Source of the DNA: Psychromonas sp. B3M02
Lineage (GTDB): Bacteria > Pseudomonadota > Gammaproteobacteria > Enterobacterales > Psychromonadaceae
DNA length: 64,000 bases
NCBI RefSeq assembly: GCF_003318165.1
Contig: NZ_QOCB01000144.1
Coordinates: forward strand, 1 to 64,000
Direction of reading: 5' to 3'
The position numbers and the translations under genes were made by a program. The notes beneath the pieces are model-generated. The model was not told the DNA's origin. It saw nothing but the letters and a program-made list of their open reading frames with translations, and did no database searches. Positions 25,146 through 35,002 of this stretch are shown piece by piece; the stretch's first letter is position 1; each line of letters begins with the position of its first letter.

Positions 25146-26588
25146 TTAACCTACAGAGCCTTCAAGGCTAATCTCTAATAATTTACTTGCTTCAACGGCA
25201 AATTCCATTGGCAGCTCTTTGAATACTTCTTTACAGAAACCATTGACGATCATTGATACTGCTTTTTCAGGATCAAGGCCGCGTTGGCGACATAGGAACA
25301 TTTGCTCGTCACTTACTTTTGACGTTGTTGCTTCGTGCTCAACAATGGCAGAAGGGTTGCGGCTTTCAATGTATGGGAAAGTATGTGCACCACATTTATC
25401 ACCGATTAACAGTGAATCACATTCTGTAAAGTTACGTGCGCCATCGGCTGTTGGTGCCATTTTTACTAAACCACGGTAACTGTTATTACTGCGGCCTGCT
25501 GAGATACCTTTAGTAATGATTGTTGACTTGGTGTTTTTACCAAGGTGGATCATTTTTGTACCTGTATCGGCTTGTTGTCTGCCACGTGTTAACGCTACTG
25601 AGTAGAATTCACCGACACTGTCATCACCTTTCAGGATACAGCTTGGGTATTTCCAAGTAACGGCAGAACCCGTTTCAACTTGTGTCCAAGAGATCTTCGC
25701 TTTGGTGTGGCAAATACCACGTTTAGTAACGAAGTTGTAAATACCACCTTTACCGTTCTCATCACCTGGGTACCAGTTTTGAACTGTCGAGTATTTAATT
25801 TCTGCATTATCCATCGCGATAAGTTCTACAACCGCGGCGTGTAATTGGTTTTCATCACGCTGAGGTGCTGTACAACCTTCAAGGTAGCTTACGTGACTGC
25901 CTTCATCGGCAATGATAAGCGTACGTTCAAACTGACCGGTATTTTGTTCGTTAATACGGAAGTAAGTCGATAGCTCCATTGGGCAACGTGTGCCTTTAGG
26001 AATGTAAACGAATGAACCATCAGTAAATACAGCGCAGTTTAATGCTGAGTAGTAGTTATCTTTACGGCCAACCACACTACCAAGATATTTTTTAACCAGC
26101 TCAGGGTATTCAACAATTGCTTCAGAAATAGGGCAGAAGATAACACCTGCTTCCTGTAGTTTTTCTCGGAATGTAGTCACTACTGATACAGAGTCAAACA
26201 CCGCATCAACAGCAATACCCGCAAGCATTTGTTGCTCGATAAGAGGGATACCTAATTTTTCATAGGTACGCAGTAATTCAGGGTCAACCTCGTCTAACGA
26301 CTTTGGTTTATCTTTCATACTTTTAGGTGCAGAGTAGTAAGAGATAGCTTGAAAATCTACTTTAGGGTAGTCAACTAAAGCCCAGTCAGGCTCTTCCATT
26401 TTCAGCCATTCTCTGAATGCACCAAGACGCCATTCCAGCATCCACTCTGGTTCATTTTTCATTTTAGAAATTCGCGTAATAACACTTTCATCTAAACCTG
26501 GTTCAAAGGTTTCTGACTCAATATCAGAAATAAAACCAGCTTCATATTCTCTTGCTAGTGCTTCATCTATCTCTACTTGCACTGTCAT
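25146..26588 (-). CDS. sufB: SufB scaffold subunit
   Basis: A 480-residue SufB of normal length. Characteristic stretches include [36 protein letters not shown], the Cys-containing [12 protein letters not shown] near residue 400 and the conserved [15 protein letters not shown]. It is the main scaffold for nascent Fe-S clusters together with SufC and SufD. It is the first structural gene after iscR, 57 nt downstream. Confidence 0.95.
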   Translation of the reverse strand: MTVQVEIDEALAREYEAGFISDIESETFEPGLDESVITRISKMKNEPEWMLEWRLGAFREWLKMEEPDWALVDYPKVDFQAISYYSAPKSMKDKPKSLDEVDPELLRTYEKLGIPLIEQQMLAGIAVDAVFDSVSVVTTFREKLQEAGVIFCPISEAIVEYPELVKKYLGSVVGRKDNYYSALNCAVFTDGSFVYIPKGTRCPMELSTYFRINEQNTGQFERTLIIADEGSHVSYLEGCTAPQRDENQLHAAVVELIAMDNAEIKYSTVQNWYPGDENGKGGIYNFVTKRGICHTKAKISWTQVETGSAVTWKYPSCILKGDDSVGEFYSVALTRGRQQADTGTKMIHLGKNTKSTIITKGISAGRSNNSYRGLVKMAPTADGARNFTECDSLLIGDKCGAHTFPYIESRNPSAIVEHEATTSKVSDEQMFLCRQRGLDPEKAVSMIVNGFCKEVFKELPMEFAVEASKLLEISLEGSVG

Positions 26589-26645
26589 ATAAAACTCACT
26601 CTTTGTCGGGGGGAGGATGGTAATAATCGTTTTATCTTTTGCTAA

Positions 26646-27122
26646 CTAACCAATCATTTCGCTAGTTGGGATAGTAAATAATTGACTATCAATTCTTTGT
26701 TCAGTTTTATTGTTTTGTTCATCATGTTGACGCATCAAATCACCTAAACTGATCTTACTTAAAAAATCATGTATTTGGTCACTTAAGTCACACCATAAGT
26801 AGTGAGTTAAGCAAGTGACACCATTTTTACAATCTGCACTTTTTTTACATCCGGTTGCGTCAATGACTTCATTAACCGCATCCATAATCTGCGCTACAAA
26901 AATATCGTCAATTGAACGACCTAATTGATAGCCTCCACCTGGTCCTCTTACACTCTTTACTAAAGAGACACGGCGAAGTTTAGAAAATAACTGCTCAAGA
27001 TAAGATAATGAGATACCTTGGCGTTCTGAAATATCTGATAATGACACTGGGCCTTGTTCTGGATGTAATGCAAGATCAAGCATTGCAGTTACGGCATAAC
27101 GGCCTTTTGTTGTTAAACGCAT
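26646..27122 (-). CDS. iscR: IscR-type Rrf2 regulator of the suf operon
   Basis: A 158-residue Rrf2-family regulator. It has the N-terminal winged helix ([18 protein letters not shown]) and the cluster ligands Cys92, Cys98, Cys104 and His107 at exactly the spacing and numbering of E. coli IscR. With its [2Fe-2S] cluster it should repress its own promoter at the type-1 site found at 27193; as apoprotein it can act at type-2 sites. Here it heads a suf operon rather than an isc operon, an arrangement known in bacteria that rely on Suf. Confidence 0.93.
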   Translation of the reverse strand: MRLTTKGRYAVTAMLDLALHPEQGPVSLSDISERQGISLSYLEQLFSKLRRVSLVKSVRGPGGGYQLGRSIDDIFVAQIMDAVNEVIDATGCKKSADCKNGVTCLTHYLWCDLSDQIHDFLSKISLGDLMRQHDEQNNKTEQRIDSQLFTIPTSEMIG

Positions 27123-27192
27123 AAGCTATCCAATTCAGTCAATTATTCTTGAGTAGTAATGATACATAAAACCTACTGTTTTAATCAAGTAT

Positions 27193-27217
27193 TTACTTGA
27201 CTATTTTAGTCGGATAT
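27193..27217 (-). promoter_or_regulatory. Type-1 IscR binding site in the iscR-suf promoter
   Basis: Minus-strand ATATCCGACTAAAATAGTC followed by AAGTAA matches the E. coli type-1 IscR consensus (ATASYYGACTRWWWYAGTCRRSTAT) at 23 of 25 positions. Just downstream TTGATT, an 18-nt spacer and TATCAT form a plausible promoter. The site would let holo-IscR block transcription when clusters are plentiful. Confidence 0.8.
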
Positions 27218-27303
27218 CCAAAAAGTTATTTAGATCATTGCGTTATATATTATTATAGACTGCTGGTAGGTCGCCGATGAGGGTAAATTAACACCATTTA
27301 AAA

Positions 27304-27322
27304 GGTAATTATTATCATTTCA
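27304..27322 (-). promoter_or_regulatory. Possible Fur box upstream of iscR
   Basis: The minus strand TGAAATGATAATAATTACC agrees with the 19-bp Fur consensus at 14 of 19 positions and shares the ATGATAAT core with the boxes of the siderophore locus. It lies about 180 nt before iscR, far from the predicted promoter, so the link to suf is uncertain. Confidence 0.4.
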
Positions 27323-27489
27323 CTATCACTTTATTTATTTTAAGTCTGAACACATTGTTTGCGCGGCATTTTAGCGAATTATGAGGGCTTTATAAAGGAA
27401 TAATCTAAGACTGGAGGTGCAGCCGTATATTAGTGGGAAATAGTGAGTAGGGGGGCTAAATTATTGGAATGGACGTTGAAGATAAAAGC

Positions 27490-27522
27490 AAAAAAGGTGA
27501 ATCATTGCTGATCCACCTTTTT
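27490..27522. terminator. Terminator of the siderophore receptor gene
   Basis: Inverted repeat AAAAAGGTG...CACCTTTTT around a short loop, 31 nt beyond the receptor stop. The T-run on the minus strand fits the leftward receptor transcript. Confidence 0.7.
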
Positions 27523-27552
27523 ATTAGGTTATGTGTGACTTAATAAGTGTAT

Positions 27553-29580
27553 TTACATACGGTAAGTTAAGTTCAAACCTACTGTACGGCTTTGACCTAC
27601 AGAAGCACGGTAGCCACCGTTAATTAAGTAAACGACATCTTCGTCTGTTAAGTTAGTGATGTAACCACTGATTAATAGGTCGCCAATAGTATAATCAACA
27701 CTTGTGCCTATGATGGCGTATTCACCTGCTTTGTAGTCTTCTGTGTTATCTAAGTCAGAGTAGTATTCACTGACGTAGGTCACATCCGCACCTAGGGTTA
27801 AGTTTTCACCCACGTATTGCGTTAATGCAAGTGATGCATTGAAGTCTGGTGCATTAGATAGTTCGTTACCAGCAAAGCTGTCATCGCTATCTACTTCGGT
27901 TTTCAATAAACCAATGGCAGGACGAACTTCTAAGCTATCCGTTAACCAATGTGATAATTCTACTTCTAAGCCCATAGTATGTGATTCATCGACATTAGTG
28001 ATTTTGTAATCAGAGATACCTTGGTAGTCTTCGTAGTCATTGTAGAAAATCGCGGTATTGATGGTTGTGCTGTTATTAAAGGCTGTTTTAGCACTGAACT
28101 CATAAGCAGTCACAGACTCACTTTCGTAAGTGTAAACCTCAGAAGCGCCGTCGTAGTTATAGTAACCAAGACCACCTGAGTTGTAACCTTGACGTACCGA
28201 TATGCCGAATGTTGTGTCTTCAACAGGGCTGTAAGTGAAGGCTAATTTAGGTAAAAGGTAAGTGTCTTGTATGTCATTATCTACTTCATTAGTTACATAA
28301 GTATTAGAGTATTCTCTATGCTGCTTTTCACGTTGAACACGAGCACCAGCAGTTACTGTGAATTGGTCATCAATGTAATAGTTCATTTCACCGAATACAC
28401 CTAAACGTGTTTCATCGGTTTTACCTTCTGTAGATGCAGTTTCGCTGGACACTGTATTTTCACGGTCAGCGGCCATGATCCCAACGAAACCATCGATTTG
28501 TGAATCAGTGGGTGTGAAGGTTAATTGGCTCTCAATTTTAGCGGTTTTATCTTTAAAATTATAAGTTTGTTCACTTGGGTATTGATCAAATATATTTCTT
28601 TGACTGTTGTATGATATTAGCGTTTTACTGGTTACTTGACTGTTAATTTTGTAGTTAATTTCAGTAGAAACATTATATACATCAGAGTCTTGAATACGAG
28701 TGTTGTAACTGTAGTTCCTGTCTTGGTATTCGTTGTAATTCGTACCGAGTGTGAGCGTTTCGTCTTCATAACCTGTACCACCATCCCAGTTTGCCCAGTT
28801 TAAGTAGTTACCATCGGCTTTACGGTAGTTGGTTGTCAATTTGATTGATAGGTCTTCGTTGAATGCTGGTTCCCACAATAACTTACCGCGGAAGTTTAAA
28901 TTTTGTGAATCTTCAGGATCAACTGGAATACTGTCACCGTCATAAGTAATGTAACTTTGACCATCGGTACCATCGAAGGCAAAACGATAAGCTAACTCAT
29001 CATTAATTGGACCAGACGCCATTAAGGCAACGTTTTTCATTACGTTACCGTTTTCGTAAATTTCTGCACCACCGCGAATAGCATATTCAGGCGCAAACGT
29101 TGGATCGTTAGTTTTAACTGAAACAGCGCCCCCAATTGAGTTTTCACCTTGAGTTGTTGATTGAGGGCCACGCAGTACTTCTACTTGTTGAACATCCCAA
29201 ACACCTGAACCACTAAAGTTATAGCCAGTAAATGCATCAGAAACGCCATCAACATTGGTATCAACACGCTGACGAGCACCGCTTCGTATTGCATAGAACC
29301 CCGTTGCAGCACCACTACCGTTAACACCACGGATATTGACACTACCAAAACCAGAAGTCACAACATTGGGGGCTTTAATGACCACATCATTAACCGTTTT
29401 TGCACCCGTATGATCGATATCTTCACCGTGTATAACGGTGACTGCGGTGGTGGTATCTTTGATATCGCGATCCATTTTTTCACCTGTCACAATCATCACT
29501 TCTGTGTGTGAAGGTTCTTCTGCCATGACTTGTCCGCTTAACGCGAGCATAATGCCTGCATATACTTTGCAATGCTTCAT
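27553..29580 (-). CDS. TonB-dependent outer-membrane siderophore receptor
   Basis: A 675-residue receptor. It has a signal peptide (residues 1-20, ending VMAEE), a TonB box (EVMIVTG), a plug domain (SVNIRGVNG, VEVLRGPQSTTQGENSIGGAVSV) and a 22-strand barrel rich in aromatic/Asn pairs. The start at 29580 (MKHCKVY) has AGGAA at the right distance; the ATG 15 nt upstream does not. The chain ends in Tyr-Arg-Met rather than the usual aromatic residue. Divergence from the AraC-type gene across a Fur box, and the neighbouring fes and fep genes, make it the likely importer of the ferric catecholate made by this locus. Confidence 0.88.
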   Translation of the reverse strand: MKHCKVYAGIMLALSGQVMAEEPSHTEVMIVTGEKMDRDIKDTTTAVTVIHGEDIDHTGAKTVNDVVIKAPNVVTSGFGSVNIRGVNGSGAATGFYAIRSGARQRVDTNVDGVSDAFTGYNFSGSGVWDVQQVEVLRGPQSTTQGENSIGGAVSVKTNDPTFAPEYAIRGGAEIYENGNVMKNVALMASGPINDELAYRFAFDGTDGQSYITYDGDSIPVDPEDSQNLNFRGKLLWEPAFNEDLSIKLTTNYRKADGNYLNWANWDGGTGYEDETLTLGTNYNEYQDRNYSYNTRIQDSDVYNVSTEINYKINSQVTSKTLISYNSQRNIFDQYPSEQTYNFKDKTAKIESQLTFTPTDSQIDGFVGIMAADRENTVSSETASTEGKTDETRLGVFGEMNYYIDDQFTVTAGARVQREKQHREYSNTYVTNEVDNDIQDTYLLPKLAFTYSPVEDTTFGISVRQGYNSGGLGYYNYDGASEVYTYESESVTAYEFSAKTAFNNSTTINTAIFYNDYEDYQGISDYKITNVDESHTMGLEVELSHWLTDSLEVRPAIGLLKTEVDSDDSFAGNELSNAPDFNASLALTQYVGENLTLGADVTYVSEYYSDLDNTEDYKAGEYAIIGTSVDYTIGDLLISGYITNLTDEDVVYLINGGYRASVGQSRTVGLNLTYRM

Positions 29581-29618
29581 ATTTCCTGATTCCATTTAAT
29601 GTTGTTTTTATGTTTGTT

Positions 29619-29651
29619 GTTAATGATATTGATTCGCATTAATGATAAGGT
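29619..29651. promoter_or_regulatory. Fur box between receptor and AraC-type gene
   Basis: GTTAATGATATTGATTCGC (29619-29637) matches the Fur consensus at 14 of 19 positions. An overlapping GCATTAATGATAAGG extends it. It sits in the 102-nt divergent intergenic region, so iron repression of both genes is likely. Confidence 0.65.
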
Positions 29652-29682
29652 AAATACTTTCAAGTTCACAGCATAATAGGTT

Positions 29683-30747
29683 ATGCAAAATGGCTATTTG
29701 GTTATGGAAAAAAATAATATGAAGTTTCAAGGAAAGTTAAAGCAGGCTTTACCTAAAGGTACTTTTATTCGAACAATGGGGGGTTTAAGGCAAAAAACCA
29801 TCTTTTCTGATAGCCATTCTATTAGCAGTAATCCTACTAATAAGAAACAAAGTTTAGCATTAATAGAGGGGGATCTTATATCTTACCAAGCAGACAATAG
29901 CTTTATTCTGCATGGTGGAAAAACCAAAGAGTTAGTTGATTTTCAAGTACTTGCGACCGCTAAAAAATCGCTTTGTATTACCATCTTGTTAGAGGGTAAG
30001 TTAGATTTTGGTTATGATGACTTGAACTTTTTATATGATGCGATTGAGCAACCGCGGGCTGTGATCGTAAGCCTAACTCGCTCTGTGAGCTTTCGCCGTA
30101 CCCTCTATAAAAATAATCAAGTGACTAAGCTTAATCTTATTTTACCGCATGAGTGGATTGCACAACGTATCCTGTCGGACGACAATTTTAGCCAATTAGT
30201 CAATCAGCATTTGGCGCACTTTGAGCTTCAAATCAATGCTGAAATAATAGCGTTGACCAGTGACATTATAAAATCAAGCAAGCCAACGTCGCATATTGAA
30301 CAGATGAATCTTGAATCGTTAACCCAACAATTATTGCTTCAAGTCTTTGTGCAACTAAATGATGCCACTCAGGCTCTTAATCAGTTCGAGTGCGGTCATT
30401 CAGCTCATGAATCGTTACAATACGATCCAGTATTGGATAAATTAGTCTCTTATATAGAGGCTAATTTAGATCAGGATATGTCGGTTAGCGATTTAGCTAA
30501 ATTTTCAGCAATGAGTATCTCTAGTTTGCAGCATAAGTTTAAAAACTCTATGGGAGTCAGTGTATTAAGTTATATTCGTCGTCGTCGTTTAAATATTGCT
30601 AAACAATTACTAGAAGCCGGTTCAATATCTATTTCTGAAGCCGCTTACAATGCTGGTTATCGTCATCCTTCCAATTTTACTAGCGCATTTAAAAAAGTGT
30701 TTGGCATACCGCCGCAGGATCTCATGCTTAAAACCGATCAGGTTTAG
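29683..30747 (+). CDS. AraC-family regulator (PchR-like) of siderophore uptake
   Basis: A 354-residue protein with a C-terminal AraC double helix-turn-helix (about residues 255-350: MSVSDLAKFSAMSISSLQHKF, then SISEAAYNAGYRHPSNFTSAFKKVFG). The N-terminal ligand-binding half resembles regulators such as PchR that sense a ferric siderophore. The start is uncertain: ATG at 29683, 29704 or 29719 are all in frame, and 29719 has the best upstream purine run. It should activate the receptor gene when the siderophore is present. Confidence 0.85.
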   Translation: MQNGYLVMEKNNMKFQGKLKQALPKGTFIRTMGGLRQKTIFSDSHSISSNPTNKKQSLALIEGDLISYQADNSFILHGGKTKELVDFQVLATAKKSLCITILLEGKLDFGYDDLNFLYDAIEQPRAVIVSLTRSVSFRRTLYKNNQVTKLNLILPHEWIAQRILSDDNFSQLVNQHLAHFELQINAEIIALTSDIIKSSKPTSHIEQMNLESLTQQLLLQVFVQLNDATQALNQFECGHSAHESLQYDPVLDKLVSYIEANLDQDMSVSDLAKFSAMSISSLQHKFKNSMGVSVLSYIRRRRLNIAKQLLEAGSISISEAAYNAGYRHPSNFTSAFKKVFGIPPQDLMLKTDQV

Positions 30748-30812
30748 TTATCTAAATGACAAGTTATCTTATTCTTTATTAACATCTCTGTTAAAAATCA
30801 TAAAGGTTATTA

Positions 30813-32126
30813 ATGAACAACGCATTATCCTTAGACAATCTATTAACACAGTTTCATCTTTCAAGTAATGCCATCGGTTCATCTCGATGGTGGAATAATC
30901 TCACTAAAAGTGCAGCAGCTCCCTTTATCAAAGCCCAACAGGATGGCTGCTGCAGGGTGCTATTCATATGGCGTGACCCCGAGGGCGAACAGTATTCATC
31001 ATTAACAAGTTCAGTTATTTTAAATGTTAATGGACTGACTCATCATAATACTTGGCAACCTAGCTGCTTAGTGCGGTACAAGGAGAGTGATGTCTGGTTT
31101 GCTTGCTTAACGATCGATGCTAAGTGGCGTGGTAGTTATTGTTTTATTCCAATTCAACACCATCAATCCCCAGCGCTTACTAAACAGCGCTGCGACGGCA
31201 GCAGAGCAGCACAACGTCGTTGGTGGTTAGAAGTGGTCAAACAGCAGCAGGTGGATCCATTAAATTCAGGTTCGTCAATTGCCTCCGGTTGGGGACTGAG
31301 TTCGCCATTACATTTACCCAATGCACCAGAAGAATTAGGGTGGAATGAATGGGATCAAGGAACACTTAATAATTTGCCTATCGCTGAAAACATCCTTGTG
31401 AATTGGCCTGCTACCGAGCTCAACCGTGAACGACAATGTACTATTTTTTCAACGGCGGCGGGCAGTGCGCCTTTGGTTATTTTATTGGATGGAGAAAAAT
31501 GGGGGGCCGATACGGGCACCTTATCGGTACTGCAATATTTAACTAATATTAATCAAATTAACGCAGCACATTATTTATTAATTCCATCTATTGATAATAA
31601 AACACGTTGGCAGGAGTTAAGCTGTTATCAACCTTTTTGGCAATCGATCACTGAGCTTTTGTTACCGCAAGTGGAAGAGCAGCTATCGCAAAGGGGTCAA
31701 TCAGTCACAGAATATCTTGTCGCAGGACAAAGTCTAGGTGGGTTATCTGCTGTGTACGCGGGGATATATTTTCGACAGTATTTTAGTAAAGTGATCTCCT
31801 TATCTGGTTCATTTTGGTGGCCTGAAATTGAAAGAATGCAAGACCCCGACGCATTTAAAGTCGCCAATCCTGAGTGGGATAAAACAGCACCCAAAAACAG
31901 TTTGGCTGACCGGGTATCAAATAGTGAGATTAGTGTGGCTGGCTTAGATATTTATCAGACAGTTGGCAATGCAGAGAAGCAGTTACGTGTTTATAACGAC
32001 TTACATTATAAAATTTTTAAGGAAAAAGGGGCCAATATAACTTACCAGACAGTGGAGGGGGGCCATGACTGGTTATCATGGCGTTCATCGTTAATGAATG
32101 GTTTAGTTACCTTGTTACCCGCATAA
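30813..32126 (+). CDS. fes: Fes-like ferric-catecholate esterase
   Basis: A 437-residue enterochelin-esterase family protein. The N-terminal domain with VLFIWRDPEGEQ is typical of Fes. The alpha/beta hydrolase part carries LLDGEKWG, the nucleophile elbow GQSLGG near residues 304-309 and the catalytic His in GGHDW near 416. It acts in the cytoplasm, cutting ester bonds of the imported ferric trilactone so that iron is released. It follows the AraC-type gene by 65 nt and has an AAAGGT ribosome site. An ester-linked, serine-containing siderophore fits the serine code of the NRPS. Confidence 0.9.
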   Translation: MNNALSLDNLLTQFHLSSNAIGSSRWWNNLTKSAAAPFIKAQQDGCCRVLFIWRDPEGEQYSSLTSSVILNVNGLTHHNTWQPSCLVRYKESDVWFACLTIDAKWRGSYCFIPIQHHQSPALTKQRCDGSRAAQRRWWLEVVKQQQVDPLNSGSSIASGWGLSSPLHLPNAPEELGWNEWDQGTLNNLPIAENILVNWPATELNRERQCTIFSTAAGSAPLVILLDGEKWGADTGTLSVLQYLTNINQINAAHYLLIPSIDNKTRWQELSCYQPFWQSITELLLPQVEEQLSQRGQSVTEYLVAGQSLGGLSAVYAGIYFRQYFSKVISLSGSFWWPEIERMQDPDAFKVANPEWDKTAPKNSLADRVSNSEISVAGLDIYQTVGNAEKQLRVYNDLHYKIFKEKGANITYQTVEGGHDWLSWRSSLMNGLVTLLPA

Positions 32127-32148
32127 GCTTGATTTTATTAATTTAAAA

Positions 32149-32991
32149 TTAATTCGCCGTTTTTCTTCCTCGTGGAATAATGAGCGGCGTATTAGAAACA
32201 GGATCAGCTAAAATTAAACAGGATAAACCAAATACTTGTTGGATAATTTCTTCGGTTACAATCTCATTAGGTGCACCTGTAGCAATAACTTGGCCTGACT
32301 TTATCATGATTAAATGATCTGCATAACGACATGCATGATTCAAATCATGTAATACCGCAACCAATGTATGCCCTTGAATTTGATTAAGATCTTGGAATAG
32401 ATCCATTAACTCGATTTGATGTGCAATATCCAAGTAAGTGGTGGGCTCATCTAATAACAGTAGTGATGTTTCCTGTGCTAATGCCATTGCCACCCATACT
32501 CGTTGACGTTGCCCGCCTGATAATTGATCCACGTTAAGCTCTGCATAATCTATTACGCCAGTCGCTTGCATCGCTAATTCAACGGCATTTTGGTCTGCTT
32601 CAGACCATGGTTGAAACCATTTTTGATGCGGAAATCGGCCCCGTGAGACTAAGTCAATGACCTTAATACCATCGGGAGCGATCGCTGATTGCGGTAATAA
32701 ACCTAACTTCTTCGCCACCTCACGTGTTGATTGGTGGTGAATATTCTCTCCATTTAATAAAATCTCACCGGATTGCGGGACTAATAAACGGCTTAAAGCG
32801 CGTAATAGGGTGGATTTACCGCATCCATTGGGGCCTACAATTACGGTAAATTTACCGTGAGGAATATCAACGGAGAGGTCTTTGGCAATCACGTTTTGTT
32901 CGTAGGCTAGGGTGACTGATTGGGTAGATAGCGCCGCTTGTTTTGTCTCTGCTGTATTTACAGCGCTTAGCTGAGAGGATTGTTGTGTCAT
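32149..32991 (-). CDS. fepC: FepC-like ferric-siderophore ABC ATPase
   Basis: A 280-residue iron-siderophore import ATPase. Walker A GPNGCGKST is near residue 54, RGRFPHQ is the FepC/FecE-type Q-loop region, the signature is LSGGQRQR and Walker B LLLLDEPTTYLD. It powers transport of the ferric siderophore from periplasm to cytoplasm. It overlaps the upstream permease gene by 1 nt and is the last gene of the leftward fepB-D-G-C operon. Confidence 0.92.
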   Translation of the reverse strand: MTQQSSQLSAVNTAETKQAALSTQSVTLAYEQNVIAKDLSVDIPHGKFTVIVGPNGCGKSTLLRALSRLLVPQSGEILLNGENIHHQSTREVAKKLGLLPQSAIAPDGIKVIDLVSRGRFPHQKWFQPWSEADQNAVELAMQATGVIDYAELNVDQLSGGQRQRVWVAMALAQETSLLLLDEPTTYLDIAHQIELMDLFQDLNQIQGHTLVAVLHDLNHACRYADHLIMIKSGQVIATGAPNEIVTEEIIQQVFGLSCLILADPVSNTPLIIPRGRKTAN

Positions 32992-33977
32992 TATTTACCT
33001 TCTCGAATAATTAAATAAACCAGGTATAGGCCACCTAAACTAATGGTGACAAGGCCGACAGGCAAGGTCGCGTTTTGCATACTATGTTGAGCAATAAAAT
33101 CAGCACTCATAAGTAATAACGCACCGACTAGCGCAGAACCCACTAGGGTAATATGTTTTTGTGGATGTAATCGACGTGCTATTTGTGGAGCCGCTAGTGA
33201 AATAAAAGAGATAGGGCCTGTAATTGCTGTGGCAACTGCCGTTAAAGAGACGCCAATTAACATGATGATTAAGCGTGTTTTATTGACTGAGATACCTAGT
33301 GCAGCGGCTGTATCATCGCCCATTTCTAACAATTTCATGCGCGTATTAAGCAGGAGTGCTAAGCCCATTAAAGCGACAATTAATAGCGTTGCCGGCATGA
33401 TCCGTAACCAAGTCATGCCATTAAGTGATCCCGCGCTCCAAAGTGCTGCGGTCATTGCCGTTTCTAATGATACGGTCAGCGATAGCCATTGATTAAAGGC
33501 GGTTAAGGTCGCACTGATCGCAATGCCTACGATAATCAGCCTAAAACCTGAATGGCCATCTCGATAAGCAAATAGGTAGACTAAAATAGCGGCGCATAAA
33601 CCACCTATGATTGCCCCAACAACACTGTACCAGTAGATATTTCCAAAGAGGGCAATGGCGATCAGTACCCCAGTAAATGCACCTACGTTAAAGCCTGTAA
33701 TGTCGGGACTACCGAGTGGGTTTCTCACTAAGGATTGAAAAACCGCACCACTTATAGCGAGTGCTGCACCAATGATTATTGCAGAGAATAATCTTGAAGC
33801 ACGCCATTGCCAGACGACTATCGATTGATATTTGTCTGCTTCGCCGCTGATTAATTGCCAAATATCTTGTAGGTTATTGGCAATATCATCACCGATGAAC
33901 AAGGTAAAATAAACTAAAGTTAATGCGGTAGCTAATACTAAGGTTTTGCTTAGTAGATTTTTTGTCATGGCGCTCAT
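32991..33977 (-). CDS. fepG: FepG-like ferric-siderophore permease
   Basis: A 328-residue FecCD-type permease with about nine to ten membrane segments. The family motifs SGAVFQSLVRNPLGSPD near the N-terminus and GPISFISLAAPQIARRL near the C-terminus are present. It should pair with the FepD-like permease as the transmembrane channel. Genes overlap by 4 nt on the 5' side and 1 nt on the 3' side. Confidence 0.9.
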   Translation of the reverse strand: MSAMTKNLLSKTLVLATALTLVYFTLFIGDDIANNLQDIWQLISGEADKYQSIVVWQWRASRLFSAIIIGAALAISGAVFQSLVRNPLGSPDITGFNVGAFTGVLIAIALFGNIYWYSVVGAIIGGLCAAILVYLFAYRDGHSGFRLIIVGIAISATLTAFNQWLSLTVSLETAMTAALWSAGSLNGMTWLRIMPATLLIVALMGLALLLNTRMKLLEMGDDTAAALGISVNKTRLIIMLIGVSLTAVATAITGPISFISLAAPQIARRLHPQKHITLVGSALVGALLLMSADFIAQHSMQNATLPVGLVTISLGGLYLVYLIIREGK

Positions 33978-35002
33978 AAACTACTGGCTCCTTTCCGACG
34001 TACCAGATAGATAAGAATAGGTGCGCCAATAAAGGCGGTGACGATAGATACTCTTAATTCACCGACGACCAGTAAACGACCAATAATATCGGCAATCAGC
34101 AATAAGCACGGAGTGAGGATGAAACTGAATGGGATTATCCAGCGTTGATCTGGGCCGACCATCCAACGTGCAATATGCGGCATCATTAAACTAACAAACC
34201 CTATTGGACCGGCTGCGGCGGTGGCTGCACCACATAATAAGGTGATGGTAATTAACCCAATGATCTGAACTCGTATAGGATTACTTCCTAAGGTTGCTGC
34301 TAACGCGTCACCTAAACCAAATGCATTTAATGCAGGTGTAATGCTTAAGGCCAATAAACACCCAACAATAACTATCGGCGCAATATACAAGGGCACTGAC
34401 AAGGTACGAATATCTAAACTGCCTACTGTCCAAAACCGTATTTGATCAAAGGCGAGTGGGTTAAATAAGATTAATGCTGAACTTAGCCCAGCAAACACAG
34501 CGCCTAAGGCGATACCTGCTAAGGTTAACTTAAGTGGATCAACTTTACCGGCACTGAGGCTACCAATGGCAAAGATGAGTAAACTGGCGACTAATGAGCC
34601 TAGTGCGGCATAAATGAAAAACGCGCTAAACTGCGTTGCGCCTAAAAAGACTACGGCGATGGCAACGGCTAAACTCGCGCCTAAATTGATGCCCAGTATG
34701 CCTGGGTCAGCGAGTGGGTTTCTGGTAATTGCTTGAATTAATGCGCCTGACGTACCCAAGGCCATTCCTACAAATAAGCCGTTTAAGGTTCTTGGTAAGC
34801 GACCCTCAAAGATGATGGTACTGGTTAACCCCGTTTGATCGGAGAATAGCACCTGATAAATATCATTGATGGATATAGGTTTAGCCCCAATGCATAGGCT
34901 AGCAACAATGATTAGAGCTAACAATAGGATGCAAAGGATTAACCACTGATAACGACTCGTTACACTGTTTTGTGTTTGGCCATTAATCATTGTTGTTGCC
35001 AA
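33974..35002 (-). CDS. fepD: FepD-like ferric-siderophore permease
   Basis: A 342-residue FecCD-type permease. Motifs are GALIQAITRNPLADPGILGIN and GPIGFVSLMMPHIARW, with multiple hydrophobic segments. It is the partner of the FepG-like protein. Its start overlaps the fepB-like gene by 20 nt, which implies coupled translation. Confidence 0.9.
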   Translation of the reverse strand: MATTMINGQTQNSVTSRYQWLILCILLLALIIVASLCIGAKPISINDIYQVLFSDQTGLTSTIIFEGRLPRTLNGLFVGMALGTSGALIQAITRNPLADPGILGINLGASLAVAIAVVFLGATQFSAFFIYAALGSLVASLLIFAIGSLSAGKVDPLKLTLAGIALGAVFAGLSSALILFNPLAFDQIRFWTVGSLDIRTLSVPLYIAPIVIVGCLLALSITPALNAFGLGDALAATLGSNPIRVQIIGLITITLLCGAATAAAGPIGFVSLMMPHIARWMVGPDQRWIIPFSFILTPCLLLIADIIGRLLVVGELRVSIVTAFIGAPILIYLVRRKGASSL

